Assembly: GCF_000687915.1 (NCBI RefSeq)
Contig: NZ_JHZY01000002.1
Coordinates: forward strand, 806,001-870,000
Origin: Leeuwenhoekiella sp. MAR_2009_132
Lineage (GTDB): Bacteria; Bacteroidota; Bacteroidia; Flavobacteriales; Flavobacteriaceae
Length of the DNA: 64,000 nt
Direction: 5' to 3'
Part shown: positions 17,281-25,069 of the stretch, piece by piece
Position numbering within the stretch: position 1 is the stretch's first letter
Layout of the letters: every line of letters starts with the position of its first letter
The notes under the pieces: model-generated
Databases searched by the model: none
What the model was told of the DNA's origin: nothing
Seen by the model: the letters and a program-made list of their open reading frames with translations, nothing else
Position numbers and translations under genes: made by a program

Positions 17281-17865
17281 TTATTTTTTAATAATTGTAA
17301 TTATAGTATCGGTTTCTATATTTCGTTCAGTTCCGTAAATATTTTTTTTATACTTAATTTTTAATTCCGTCTTTTCGTTAATTGATTTAATCGAAACATT
17401 TTCAAAACCGATTACTTCTTCGAGATTTATTTCCGCTATTTTTTTTTCCAGCAACAAGTATTTTTTTTCAGTCACATTATATGTACAACAGCGTCCCAAA
17501 AATCCTTGATGTTTTGTGTGAATAACAATTTTTCCATTCTCCGCTTTTATTTCATTAGGATAAATTGGGTAGAGAACTATCGAAGCCAAAATAGCAAGAA
17601 ATATTCCGCCAAACAACCAAAAAAGCAAAGTAAAAATTGGTGTGATTATATAGATTGAAAAATAAATCGCTATTTTTTTAAAAGGTCGTAAACTCAAGAA
17701 AAACATTAAAAATCCACTAATATAAATCAGAATAGTTATGAAATAAGCTAAACTGTAATTTAGACTTATTTCAATTATGCTTTTCAGTGCGAAATTCAAC
17801 AGACCAAAACCCAAAAGGTAGAAATGAATTTTCTTAGTTAAATTTATCATTTGGGTTTTGGTCAT
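17281..17865 (-). CDS. Cassette membrane protein, unknown function
   Basis: 194 aa from ATG 17865 (MTKTQMINLTKKIHFYL); ATG 17850 is an alternative. The open frame extends 46 codons into attC-like site O, which is not coding. Three to four membrane helices (residues 20-110) precede an 80-aa soluble tail with KIVIHTKHQGFLGRCCTYNV. No domain recognised. Confidence 0.7.
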   Translation of the reverse strand: MTKTQMINLTKKIHFYLLGFGLLNFALKSIIEISLNYSLAYFITILIYISGFLMFFLSLRPFKKIAIYFSIYIITPIFTLLFWLFGGIFLAILASIVLYPIYPNEIKAENGKIVIHTKHQGFLGRCCTYNVTEKKYLLLEKKIAEINLEEVIGFENVSIKSINEKTELKIKYKKNIYGTERNIETDTIITIIKK

Positions 17866-17874
17866 ATTGTGGCT

Positions 17875-17998
17875 AACGGTTTTGTGTATGATTAGTGGCG
17901 TGTTCCACACACCTAACTTAGCAAATAAAAACCGAATAGAAAATCCGCGAGGATTTTCGTAAGTAGGCGTGAACCAACCATTAATTATACACGTTGTT
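17875..17998 (-). repeat. attC-like site O
   Basis: 124 bp. Arms TGTGTATGATTAGTGGC and ACCATTAATTATACAC. Inner hairpin AATCCGCGAGGATT. Left core TGTGGCTAAC; right core GTTGGCAAAT. Confidence 0.85.
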
Positions 17999-18011
17999 GG
18001 CAAATCGTTTT

Positions 18012-18617
18012 TTATTTCCAGTAATAATATAATCGGATTCTATATGTTGATGCTCCGAAAATCATATTTAATTTCATAAATCTTTTGTCCGATTCCCATA
18101 TTGTATTCCGAGACAAATAATCTGGTCCACCATAATCAGATTTCGTTTCTTGTGGTCCATTGTCTTGTTTAATCGGTTGATTGAATTCTTTAATCAGTTG
18201 CTTTTTAATTCGTTCATATTCCGAATTATATTCAATCAGTTTAGTACTTTGTTTTTCCCAATCTTTTTTCTTGTCGTTGTAGTTCCCGTAACGATTATTT
18301 TCCCAATCGTAACTAATATATCTCAAGATTGAGTCAGATTTTGAGTAAAAATATTCCGCATAAATTGGTAGTAAACTTGTTTTTTCTCTGCGAACAATTA
18401 GGGGTTTTGACATATCAAACTCCTTTACTCTCGGAAATATACTTTCCGACAGACTAACGTTCATTTCTATAAATTCTAAATCGGGATTTAATTCAGATTC
18501 AAACTTTTTTACTTCTCCGATTTTAGATTGTTTTGTCCATAAGTTCAGTTTTTTCGAACTTGAACATCCTATTAGAACAAAAGTGAATAAAATCAGAAGT
18601 GTAAATTGTCTTGTCAT
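18012..18617 (-). CDS. Cassette lipoprotein, unknown function
   Basis: 201 aa. Lipoprotein signal MTRQFTLLILFTFVLIGCSS (Cys 18). Soluble, charged mature region with aromatic C-terminus (TYRIRLYYYWK). No domain recognised. ATG at 18617, 22 bases from the junction. Confidence 0.75.
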   Translation of the reverse strand: MTRQFTLLILFTFVLIGCSSSKKLNLWTKQSKIGEVKKFESELNPDLEFIEMNVSLSESIFPRVKEFDMSKPLIVRREKTSLLPIYAEYFYSKSDSILRYISYDWENNRYGNYNDKKKDWEKQSTKLIEYNSEYERIKKQLIKEFNQPIKQDNGPQETKSDYGGPDYLSRNTIWESDKRFMKLNMIFGASTYRIRLYYYWK

Positions 18618-18639
18618 AGGTTTTTCTCAAATGTTTGCC

Positions 18640-18762
18640 AACGTGTTTGTGTATGATTTGTGGCGTGTATCAGCACCTGATTTAGCAAATAAAAACCGAA
18701 TAGAAAATCCGCAAGGATTTTCGTAATTAGTCGAGAACCAGCCATTAATTATACACGGTGTT
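18640..18762 (-). repeat. attC-like site P
   Basis: 123 bp. Arms TGTGTATGATTTGTGGC and GCCATTAATTATACAC. Inner hairpin AAATCCGCAAGGATTT. Left core GTTTGCCAAC; right core GTTGGCAGTA. The arm supplies the stop codon of the gene 18745-19497. Confidence 0.85.
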
Positions 18763-19497
18763 GGCAGTAGGCTTTATTTTTCTCACAAAATCGTATTCAA
18801 AATGTCCCTTTTGTAATTCTAATAAAACTCTATCTCCAACTTTTAATTTATTCCACAAGTTCGGTTTTATTTCAAACCTTCTTTCAGATTCTTTTATTTT
18901 AATAAAAATCCAATGTGACCTATTCTTTTTTCCACCAGTACTTTTTCGATTAATAGTAAATTCAGTAAGCACTGTTTGTTTTTCGGCATTTTTTTTATTC
19001 AGAAAACTTGTAGTTGAAATAGTTAATCCTGTTAAGCCAAAAACAAAACCAAAAATGACCGAATATCTCCTTCCGCTTTCACTAAATACTGAAGGTTGAA
19101 ATTTATAAAGAAAAAACAAGCCAATTAAACTGAAACTAAATCCTAAAAAGCCAAAATTTTTCCAAAAACTTGACTCCTCAATTATATTTTCAATATTGCC
19201 CATTTGAAATATTAAAAATACTAGCCCGGAAAAAAATAAAACCATTGATAGGTGACTCCAAATTTTATCTTTTAGTTTTGGTTTTTTCTCACGAATTGTT
19301 TTCGTTGGAAAAATATAAAATAGGATTTCTTCAGAGTTAGAAATAAACCAAATTAAACTTCTCAATATTATTAAGATAGCTAAAATGTTAAAATATCTCA
19401 ACCAAGAAGTTTCATTTCCAAATACTATGATAATTAAAATTCCAATTAAAATAATTATGGAATGATTCCGAATTTGTCTTTTATGCGTTTCGTTCAT
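18745..19497 (-). CDS. Cassette membrane protein with stop codon inside the attC-like site
   Basis: 250 aa. Five membrane helices (residues 12-175, for example SIIILIGILIIIVFG, MVLFFSGLVFLIFQM, LGFSFSLIGLFFLYKF, IFGFVFGLTGLTISTT), then a 75-aa soluble tail with SHWIFIKIKESERRFEI, similar in layout to DUF3592-type proteins. The last seven codons (ANTVYN plus TAA) are read from attC-like site P, so the C-terminus depends on which site follows. Confidence 0.72.
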   Translation of the reverse strand: MNETHKRQIRNHSIIILIGILIIIVFGNETSWLRYFNILAILIILRSLIWFISNSEEILFYIFPTKTIREKKPKLKDKIWSHLSMVLFFSGLVFLIFQMGNIENIIEESSFWKNFGFLGFSFSLIGLFFLYKFQPSVFSESGRRYSVIFGFVFGLTGLTISTTSFLNKKNAEKQTVLTEFTINRKSTGGKKNRSHWIFIKIKESERRFEIKPNLWNKLKVGDRVLLELQKGHFEYDFVRKIKPTANTVYN

Positions 19498-19511
19498 TTC
19501 AGCTTACTGCC

Positions 19512-19637
19512 AACGGTCTCGGCTATGTGTCCGTAGCGTGGTTTTATAAACTAAGATAATAAAAAGAAACTGGCTAGAGAAAATCCGTAGGATTTTCCAA
19601 AAGTTCAGGGAAGCAGCTATGGCATATAGCCAATGTT
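19512..19637 (-). repeat. attC-like site Q
   Basis: 126 bp. Arms GGCTATGTGTCCGTAGC and GCTATGGCATATAGCC. Inner hairpin GAAAATCCGTAGGATTTTC. Left core TACTGCCAAC; right core GTTGTGCAAC. Confidence 0.8.
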
Positions 19638-19650
19638 GTGCAACATTGTT

Positions 19651-20208
19651 TTATTCAAGGAACATTTTAGCAAACTTCCCACTTAACTTATAAGTAGAAC
19701 ACTGATTAGTATGAATAACATAATTTCTATCTGCTATTTTATTCCATTTTTTCAAAGTTCGTTTATCCGACGAAAAACAGTCCATTATAGAATTATGAAT
19801 TTCATTTGAGGGCGGTGGTTGCAAATGTTCACTGTCTGATTTGTCAGATTTATTTTGAGCTTTCAAAGCCTTAAATCCCTTTATGTGAATACCAAGCACT
19901 AAATATTCTTTGTCAAGTTCAAATAATTCTTGGCAATTTCCAGTAGAAAATTGATTTATAACAAGATTTTCAAGATCGTTCGGCCCTTTTATAATTGAAT
20001 CAATTTTGAAATATCCGTTCAAATTCGATTCTTGATCGTATCTGTCAACTGGTATTCGTTGAGTGAATTTTCCGATTACAATTACGTCACTATTTTTTTT
20101 CATTTCCGCTACATTTTTATTATCCAATTTTGAACAAACACAGAAATTTGGTGAAGAAGATTTAAAAGGGAGAAATAACAGGATTACAATTGCAATTATA
20201 AGTTTCAT
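19651..20208 (-). CDS. Cassette secreted protein, TIMP/netrin-like
   Basis: 185 aa with signal peptide (MKLIIAIVILLFLPFKSSS). Mature N-terminus FCVCSKLD with a CxC pair, then SDVIVIGKF and YFKIDSIIKGP, the pattern of bacterial TIMP/netrin-like folds; four further Cys follow. In animals this fold inhibits metalloproteases; the bacterial role is unknown. Its cassette has the longest exact terminal inverted repeat seen (13 bp). Confidence 0.68.
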   Translation of the reverse strand: MKLIIAIVILLFLPFKSSSPNFCVCSKLDNKNVAEMKKNSDVIVIGKFTQRIPVDRYDQESNLNGYFKIDSIIKGPNDLENLVINQFSTGNCQELFELDKEYLVLGIHIKGFKALKAQNKSDKSDSEHLQPPPSNEIHNSIMDCFSSDKRTLKKWNKIADRNYVIHTNQCSTYKLSGKFAKMFLE

Positions 20209-20229
20209 CGCGGTTTGTTAATGTTGCAC

Positions 20230-20352
20230 AACGTTGATGTGTATGATTAGTGGCGTGTTTAAGCAACTAATTTAGCAAATAAACACCAGATAGAAAATCC
20301 GCGAGGATTTTCGCAAGTAGGCGAGAACTAGCTATTAATTATACACGGTGTT
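20230..20352 (-). repeat. attC-like site R
   Basis: 123 bp. Arms TGTGTATGATTAGTGGC and GCTATTAATTATACAC. Inner hairpin AATCCGCGAGGATT. Left core GTTGCACAAC; right core GTTGCCATTA. Confidence 0.85.
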
Positions 20353-20364
20353 GCCATTAGTTTT

Positions 20365-21171
20365 TTATTCATCGTCTTCTGGTAAAAGCACAACAAAAAA
20401 ATCAATTACCAATGAAGTTATTTCTCCGTTTTTATCAATTCCCCAAAATGCAGGATACATTCCATCTCCGTAACCTGATTGAAACATTGTAATATTTAAG
20501 TTAGAATTCGGAAGTTTAAAGTTTATCCAATTACCATAATCCTTTGGGTCATTTTGGTCTTTTGCACTTTTCTTAAATTCCATTGCAAAAATTTCGTCAT
20601 AAATATTCCCATTTGGGTTTGACTTCATAAAGTCGTCTTGAAATTTCAAATATTCCACTCCAGCTTGAATGTCAAAAAATCCACCTAATCCAGCGTCAAC
20701 AGGAAATCCAAAAAAATCTCCTTCGTCAATCAATTCGTTAATGTCTTCTCCGTCTCTTAAGGCTAAAACCCATTTTATTGCTTTTTTTTGATTAAATTCC
20801 AACTTTGCGATGGCATATCTGTCTCCAGATTTTTCTGTTTTAACTTCATAAATCTTTATAGGAAATTCCCCTGTTTTAACCTCTCTAGTTAGTGGTTTCA
20901 TATCAGGTGTAACAAGTGGGTCGCACACTACTATTTTACCTGTTGGGACTTTTAATTTCCCAATTTCAATTACTGAAATCGGCATTCCTTCGATTGTGTC
21001 ATTTTCAAAAATCTGGTTGTAATCTGCGTGCGAGAGAACTTCTGATTTCTTTTGGCTTTTCTTTTTAAATATGTTGAACATTTCTTGGTCTTTTTCCGAG
21101 TTATTTTTCTGTTGTGAATTACAAGCTGAAAAGCTTAAAATCAAAAGATAAATTATTATTAGGTTTTTCAT
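20365..21171 (-). CDS. Cassette DUF4241 lipoprotein
   Basis: 268 aa from ATG 21171 (MKNLIIIYLLILSFSACNSQ, lipobox Cys 17). The body matches DUF4241: GKIVVCDPLVTPDM near residue 85, a central GDFFGFPVDAGLGGFFD, and the C-terminal SGYGDGMYPAFWGIDKNGEI. The family is widespread and uncharacterised, sometimes found among polymorphic-toxin immunity genes. A TTG two codons upstream is also open. Confidence 0.85.
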   Translation of the reverse strand: MKNLIIIYLLILSFSACNSQQKNNSEKDQEMFNIFKKKSQKKSEVLSHADYNQIFENDTIEGMPISVIEIGKLKVPTGKIVVCDPLVTPDMKPLTREVKTGEFPIKIYEVKTEKSGDRYAIAKLEFNQKKAIKWVLALRDGEDINELIDEGDFFGFPVDAGLGGFFDIQAGVEYLKFQDDFMKSNPNGNIYDEIFAMEFKKSAKDQNDPKDYGNWINFKLPNSNLNITMFQSGYGDGMYPAFWGIDKNGEITSLVIDFFVVLLPEDDE

Positions 21172-21186
21172 TCTCAAATTAATGGC

Positions 21187-21355
21187 AACGGTCCCGTATA
21201 AAAGCTTTAACGGGTTTCCGGCTTTTTATGTGTTTTGGCTTTATTAGCGTTGGCAGAAAAAGCCGAGTTACTTACTTTTCATCAACAGCACTAAAATACT
21301 ATAATCCTTTAACAAACGAACAACAAAAGCGCCGTTATTGCTTTTATGCATTGTT
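21187..21355 (-). repeat. attC-like site S (long type, 169 bp)
   Basis: Near-copy of sites A and W. Left core TAATGGCAAC; right core GTTGTTAAAT. Confidence 0.8.
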
Positions 21356-21586
21356 GTTAAATGTATTATCGGTCTAAGATCGACTAAAACAGAAAAATGA
21401 TTTTTTCCTTTAGGGTTGCTTTTGCGAACTGCTTAGATACAGTTTTGAAAATCATTTTTTCCATCCGCAACCTTAGCAAAAAAGCGACACTAGGGAAGGA
21501 GTAAGACTTGTAAGTTTAGTAGAAAGTGAGGTATGAAACTCAATATATTTCGTTCATTATAGATCTAAACAAAATTTATATTTTAC
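21356..21586 (-). other. Gene-less cassette, copy 2
   Basis: About 230 bp, over 90% identical to copies 1 and 3. On the minus strand a 26-codon frame (MEKMIFKTVSKQFAKATLKE...) ends TAG at 21391-21393. Segment ends are GTTGTTAAAT and ATTTTACAAC, which pair with one mismatch that is shared by all three copies. Confidence 0.6.
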
Positions 21587-21711
21587 AACGTTGATGTATA
21601 AGGAAAGTTGCGTGTTTGTGTGCGAGGATTTTCCGAAGGAAAATCAGAAGCTAGCAAACGAGCAACTAACTTTGGTTTGGCTAAAACTAGCAATTTTTTT
21701 TATACGGTGTT
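21587..21711 (-). repeat. attC-like site T
   Basis: 125 bp. Arms GTATAAGGAAAGTTGC and GCAATTTTTTTTATAC. Inner hairpin GATTTTCCGAAGGAAAATC. Left core ATTTTACAAC; right core GTTAGCCATA. Confidence 0.83.
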
Positions 21712-21722
21712 AGCCATAGTTT

Positions 21723-22190
21723 TTATTCGGTTCTTAATTCAGTTTTAAATTCCAACCAAATAGTCAAAATATTTTCCGCATTATCAATTTCGATATCGTC
21801 AGTTGTATTTATAATTGTTAGCGATAAATTATCTGTCAGCTTTATTTCCGCTCGTTTTGTATTCCGCCAAATCGGTCCAGAGTTTTCTCGGTCCAATTCT
21901 TTTTCATTCAAGTATGATTTTCCGATAACATAATATGGAATCACGTATAAATGGTGATTGTCATAATCGTGAGGCATTAATTCGTCCATTCCTTGTCCGA
22001 CAGCTTTAGTCAAATCAATTCCTAGTTTTTTGTCAAGACCATTTAATTCAGATTGAACATCGGAAATTTTACTTACATAATCCACGCAATCAGGACAATC
22101 GCAAATAAATCCATTTTGAGTTGCATAGAATTTTTCCGTTTCTATTCGGTTAATTTCTAATTTTATATTTCCTAATTCTATGGTTGTCAT
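21723..22190 (-). CDS. Cassette protein with CxCxxC motif
   Basis: 155 aa, no signal peptide. A Cys cluster FICDCPDCVDYVSKI at residues 27-42 suggests metal binding, with alpha-helical residues 38-60 and a beta-rich C-terminal half (YVIPYYVIGKSYL, LSLTIINTTDDIEI). Resembles unnamed bacterial proteins that start with a CxCxxC ribbon. ATG at 22190, 11 bases from the junction. Confidence 0.72.
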   Translation of the reverse strand: MTTIELGNIKLEINRIETEKFYATQNGFICDCPDCVDYVSKISDVQSELNGLDKKLGIDLTKAVGQGMDELMPHDYDNHHLYVIPYYVIGKSYLNEKELDRENSGPIWRNTKRAEIKLTDNLSLTIINTTDDIEIDNAENILTIWLEFKTELRTE

Positions 22191-22201
22191 AAATTATGGC
22201 T

Positions 22202-22326
22202 AACGTGTTTGGCTATGGTTTCGTTGCGGAATGGTTCGGCAGAACTATTCCGCCGTAAACCAAAGTTAGTAAATACGCAGGAATTTCCGAGAGGAAATTC
22301 GGCCGCAATGAACTATAGCCGGTGTT
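22202..22326 (-). repeat. attC-like site U
   Basis: 125 bp. Arms GGCTATGGTTTCGTTGCGG and CCGCAATGAACTATAGCC. Inner hairpin GAATTTCCGAGAGGAAATTC. Left core TATGGCTAAC; right core GTTAGCTACT. Compare site V for a compensatory change. Confidence 0.85.
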
Positions 22327-22328
22327 AG

Positions 22329-22949
22329 CTACTGTGCTTTTTTTCTTTTTGACTCAATAAATATTTTTCCGTTCAAAGGTGTCCAAATTCCAATAGCATT
22401 GTCATTTTCAGTTCGGATTTTTTGTAATTCGTACACTTTGTCGCTTGTCAAGTCTCCCCAATATTTGAGAGGTATTTCTTTTATGATTCCAAATAGTAAC
22501 TTGTCTCCGCCTTCACAGGTTGTGTCAATATGAAGTTCAGTCGGTTCAAAATTCAGTTCATATTTCAATTGACCCTCGTCATCATAAATTTTCCAAATTC
22601 CAGTTCGGTAATAATGAAAAGCACGAAACGCTCCTCCTGCACCACAGCCTATATAAGAGCCCAATTTGTAGTTCCCTTCCATTTTTAAGGTTCCGCTTTT
22701 AGAGTATTCTTTCCAATATCCAACTTTTAGGTCACTAACTCCGTATTTGCTAACAGCGAGAGCTCCTTTCCCTGAAATTATTCCGTTATTTTTTAATTCA
22801 ATGATTGTATCTTTTTCAGGAATTCCATTTTCTAATTCTCCATATAGCTTATTATCAGAAATATAAATTCCTAAATCTTCCTGTCCAATTATTGTTTGAT
22901 ACTGAAATAATGTAACTAATATTATAATTGTGATTCTCATTTTCGGCAT
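22329..22949 (-). CDS. Cassette secreted MORN-like repeat protein
   Basis: 206 aa from ATG 22949, or 203 aa from ATG 22940 (MRITIIILVTLFQYQTIIGQ signal peptide). Units VGYWKEYSKSGTLKMEGNY and TGIWKIYDDEGQLKYEL are MORN/YwqK-type repeats, which form beta-hairpins on exported proteins and immunity-like proteins. The TAG stop lies inside the junction core 2 bases from GTT. Confidence 0.78.
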   Translation of the reverse strand: MPKMRITIIILVTLFQYQTIIGQEDLGIYISDNKLYGELENGIPEKDTIIELKNNGIISGKGALAVSKYGVSDLKVGYWKEYSKSGTLKMEGNYKLGSYIGCGAGGAFRAFHYYRTGIWKIYDDEGQLKYELNFEPTELHIDTTCEGGDKLLFGIIKEIPLKYWGDLTSDKVYELQKIRTENDNAIGIWTPLNGKIFIESKRKKAQ

Positions 22950-22956
22950 TGTAGCT

Positions 22957-23083
22957 AACGGTCTTGGCTATGGTTTCGTTACGGAATGGTACGCGAGTAT
23001 CATTCCGCTGTAACCATAAATTTAGCAAAAAGGCTTGAAATTCCGATTAGGAATTTCAGCCGTAATGAACTATAGCCGTTGTT
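22957..23083 (-). repeat. attC-like site V
   Basis: 127 bp. Arms GGCTATGGTTTCGTTACGG and CCGTAATGAACTATAGCC; relative to site U a G:C pair has become A:T on both arms. Inner hairpin GAAATTCCGATTAGGAATTTC. Left core TGTAGCTAAC; right core GTTGTGTGTA. Confidence 0.85.
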
Positions 23084-23095
23084 GTGTGTAGTGTT

Positions 23096-23596
23096 TTATT
23101 CGTTATTAAATAATTCGATTTCACTTTTATTGTTGTCAAACTTTTCTTTGGCCTTAAAGATAAATCCAAGGATAAAAATTGCCACAAAATTTATATTTAT
23201 GTATGTCAAATCAGGGTCAGAATTCCAATTCATTTTCCAAGTTGTCACATTAAAATTCAGACCAATTATAAAATCATTTGTCAAGTCAACTTTAAGTCCA
23301 GCGAGTATTCCAGATGTATATTTAAATCCATAACCTAAAACTCCAAATCCTATTACTTGCAATGCTTGGTTTATCATTGAAAAGTTTATTCCCTTTTCAT
23401 ATTGCTTTTTGATTAGTAAAAATCCACAATAGATTGTATATATCATTAAACCTATGGCAATTAAATATATAACCATTAACGGTCCATTCAGAACAGGTTG
23501 ATTCATTAGAATATATAAAGTAAATAACAGTCCGATTATTCCACCAATTAATTGATAGTATCCGAGTATATTCAGCTTTTTTAGGGTGCTATTCAT
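23096..23596 (-). CDS. Cassette small membrane protein (four helices)
   Basis: 166 aa with four membrane helices (LIGGIIGLLFTLYILM, LMVIYLIAIGLMIYTIYCGF, ALQVIGFGVLGYGF, FVAIFILGFIF). Short loop segments and a charged C-terminus. No family recognised. ATG at 23596, 29 bases from the junction. Confidence 0.7.
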   Translation of the reverse strand: MNSTLKKLNILGYYQLIGGIIGLLFTLYILMNQPVLNGPLMVIYLIAIGLMIYTIYCGFLLIKKQYEKGINFSMINQALQVIGFGVLGYGFKYTSGILAGLKVDLTNDFIIGLNFNVTTWKMNWNSDPDLTYININFVAIFILGFIFKAKEKFDNNKSEIELFNNE

Positions 23597-23625
23597 TCGT
23601 TATTTTGGTTTTGGACATTACACAC

Positions 23626-23795
23626 AACGGTCCCGCATAAAAGCTTTAACGGGTTTTCGGCTTTTTATGTGTTTTGGCTTTATTAGCGTTGGCAGAAAAA
23701 AGCCGAGTTATTTACTTTTCACCAACAGCACTAAAATACTATAATCCTTTAATAAACGAACAACAAAAGCTCCGTTATTGCTTTTATGCATTGTT
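23626..23795 (-). repeat. attC-like site W (long type, 170 bp)
   Basis: Near-copy of sites A and S. Left core TACACACAAC; right core GTTGTTAAAT. Confidence 0.8.
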
Positions 23796-24026
23796 GTTAA
23801 ATGTATAATCGGTCTTAGATCGACTAAAACAGAAAAATGATTTTTTCCTTTAGGGTAGCTTTTGCGAACGGCTTATATACAGTTTTGAAAATCATTTTTT
23901 TCATCCGTGACCTTAGTAAAAAATCCACACTAGGGAAGGAGTAAGACTGGTAAGTTTAATAGAAAGTGAGGTATGAAACTCAATATATTTCGTTCATTAG
24001 AGATCTGAATAAATTTTATATTTTAC
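23796..24026 (-). other. Gene-less cassette, copy 3
   Basis: About 231 bp, as copies 1 and 2. The 26-codon minus-strand frame reads MKKMIFKTVYKPFAKATLKE, with two amino-acid changes from copy 1 and no synonymous-rich pattern. Confidence 0.6.
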
Positions 24027-24149
24027 AACGGTCTCGGCTATGAGTAGTTGCGTGGGTTAGCGGTTAACTTTGCAAGTACACACCAAACTGAAAATCCGCG
24101 AGGATTTTCAGAAGTAGGCGAGAACAAGCAATTACTTATAGCCATTGTT
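24027..24149 (-). repeat. attC-like site X
   Basis: 123 bp, near-copy of site I. Arms GGCTATGAGTAGTTGC and GCAATTACTTATAGCC. Inner hairpin AATCCGCGAGGATT. Left core ATTTTACAAC; right core GTTAGGGTGC. Confidence 0.85.
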
Positions 24150-24917
24150 AGGGTGCGTTTTTATATTCAGTTTATTTATTCCAGTTCGATATTTTTCCGA
24201 TAAATAAATTTCGGTTGTATCATTTCCATTACTCGAACTACTTCCCGAAATGTTTATATGATTTTTTCTTAAAACTAATTCAAGACTATCTGAATTTGTT
24301 GTTTTTATTATAATATCTCTTTTTGGGTCAAATTCTAAAGTTCCGTTTCCTTGATAAAATTCAAATTCGTTTCTGAAAGTTTTGAGATATTCTTTATTGC
24401 TTTCAGTTAGCCAATCCAAGTCTAAAGTTTCATTTAGTCTACTTACGGCTTGCTCTTTTTTTCCAGCTAAGGTTTCGAGCATTGCGTAGTTGACCAAAGG
24501 ACTTAAATCCATTTCATCTTTAACTTTTGGATTATCCGTTAATTCAAGAGCTTTTTTATAGTTTTCAATTGCTTGTTCTTTTTGTCCATTAAATTCATAA
24601 AGTCCGCCTTTTACTTGGTAGTAATATTCGGTTTCTTTTTGTTCAGCTGGTATTTTTTCTAAAAGTTCGAATGCTTTTTCCAGACTATCTTGCTCAACAT
24701 AAACTCCAATTAGTTCATATCGGATAAAAGTATTGGATTGGTCAATTTCGATAGCTTTTGAATAATTTCTTTTTGCGTTTTCCAAATCTCCATTCATTCT
24801 GTATTCAACTGCTTTTTCGTTTAATTCAGTCACACGTTTTTTGTCCGCTTCCGAAATCGAATTTTTGCAACTACTTACAATGAAAAGCAATAATATGATG
24901 TATGTGATTTTTTTCAT
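24132..24917 (-). CDS. Cassette TPR lipoprotein
   Basis: 261 aa. Lipoprotein signal MKKITYIILLLFIVSSCKN (Cys 17). Three to four TPR units (AVEYRMNGDLENAKRNYSKA, YELIGVYVEQDSLEKAFELL, YEFNGQKEQAIENYKKALEL, LETLAGKKEQAVSRLNETLD), then a 60-aa tail. The last codons and the TAA are read from attC-like site X (NNGYK). Likely an envelope scaffold; partner unknown. Confidence 0.82.
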   Translation of the reverse strand: MKKITYIILLLFIVSSCKNSISEADKKRVTELNEKAVEYRMNGDLENAKRNYSKAIEIDQSNTFIRYELIGVYVEQDSLEKAFELLEKIPAEQKETEYYYQVKGGLYEFNGQKEQAIENYKKALELTDNPKVKDEMDLSPLVNYAMLETLAGKKEQAVSRLNETLDLDWLTESNKEYLKTFRNEFEFYQGNGTLEFDPKRDIIIKTTNSDSLELVLRKNHINISGSSSSNGNDTTEIYLSEKYRTGINKLNIKTHPNNGYK

Positions 24918-24931
24918 TTCAAATGCACCCT

Positions 24932-25056
24932 AACGTTGATGTGTATGGTTAGTTGCGTGGTTAAGCAACTAATTTAACAAATAAATCACAGATAGAATAT
25001 TCCGCAGGAATGTTCGTAAGTCGGCAGTGACCTAGCAATTAATTATACACGGTGTT
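24932..25056 (-). repeat. attC-like site Y (nearest the recombinase)
   Basis: 125 bp. Arms TGTGTATGGTTAGTTGC and GCAATTAATTATACAC. Inner hairpin GAATATTCCGCAGGAATGTTC, as in site E. Left core GCACCCTAAC; right core GTTGGCGTTA. Confidence 0.85.
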
Positions 25057-25069
25057 GGCGTTAGTTTTT

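Noticed and set aside
6261..25056. CRISPR array
   Set aside because: Repeats are 120-170 bp, spaced 230-930 bp apart with genes between them, not short repeats with uniform spacers; no cas genes.
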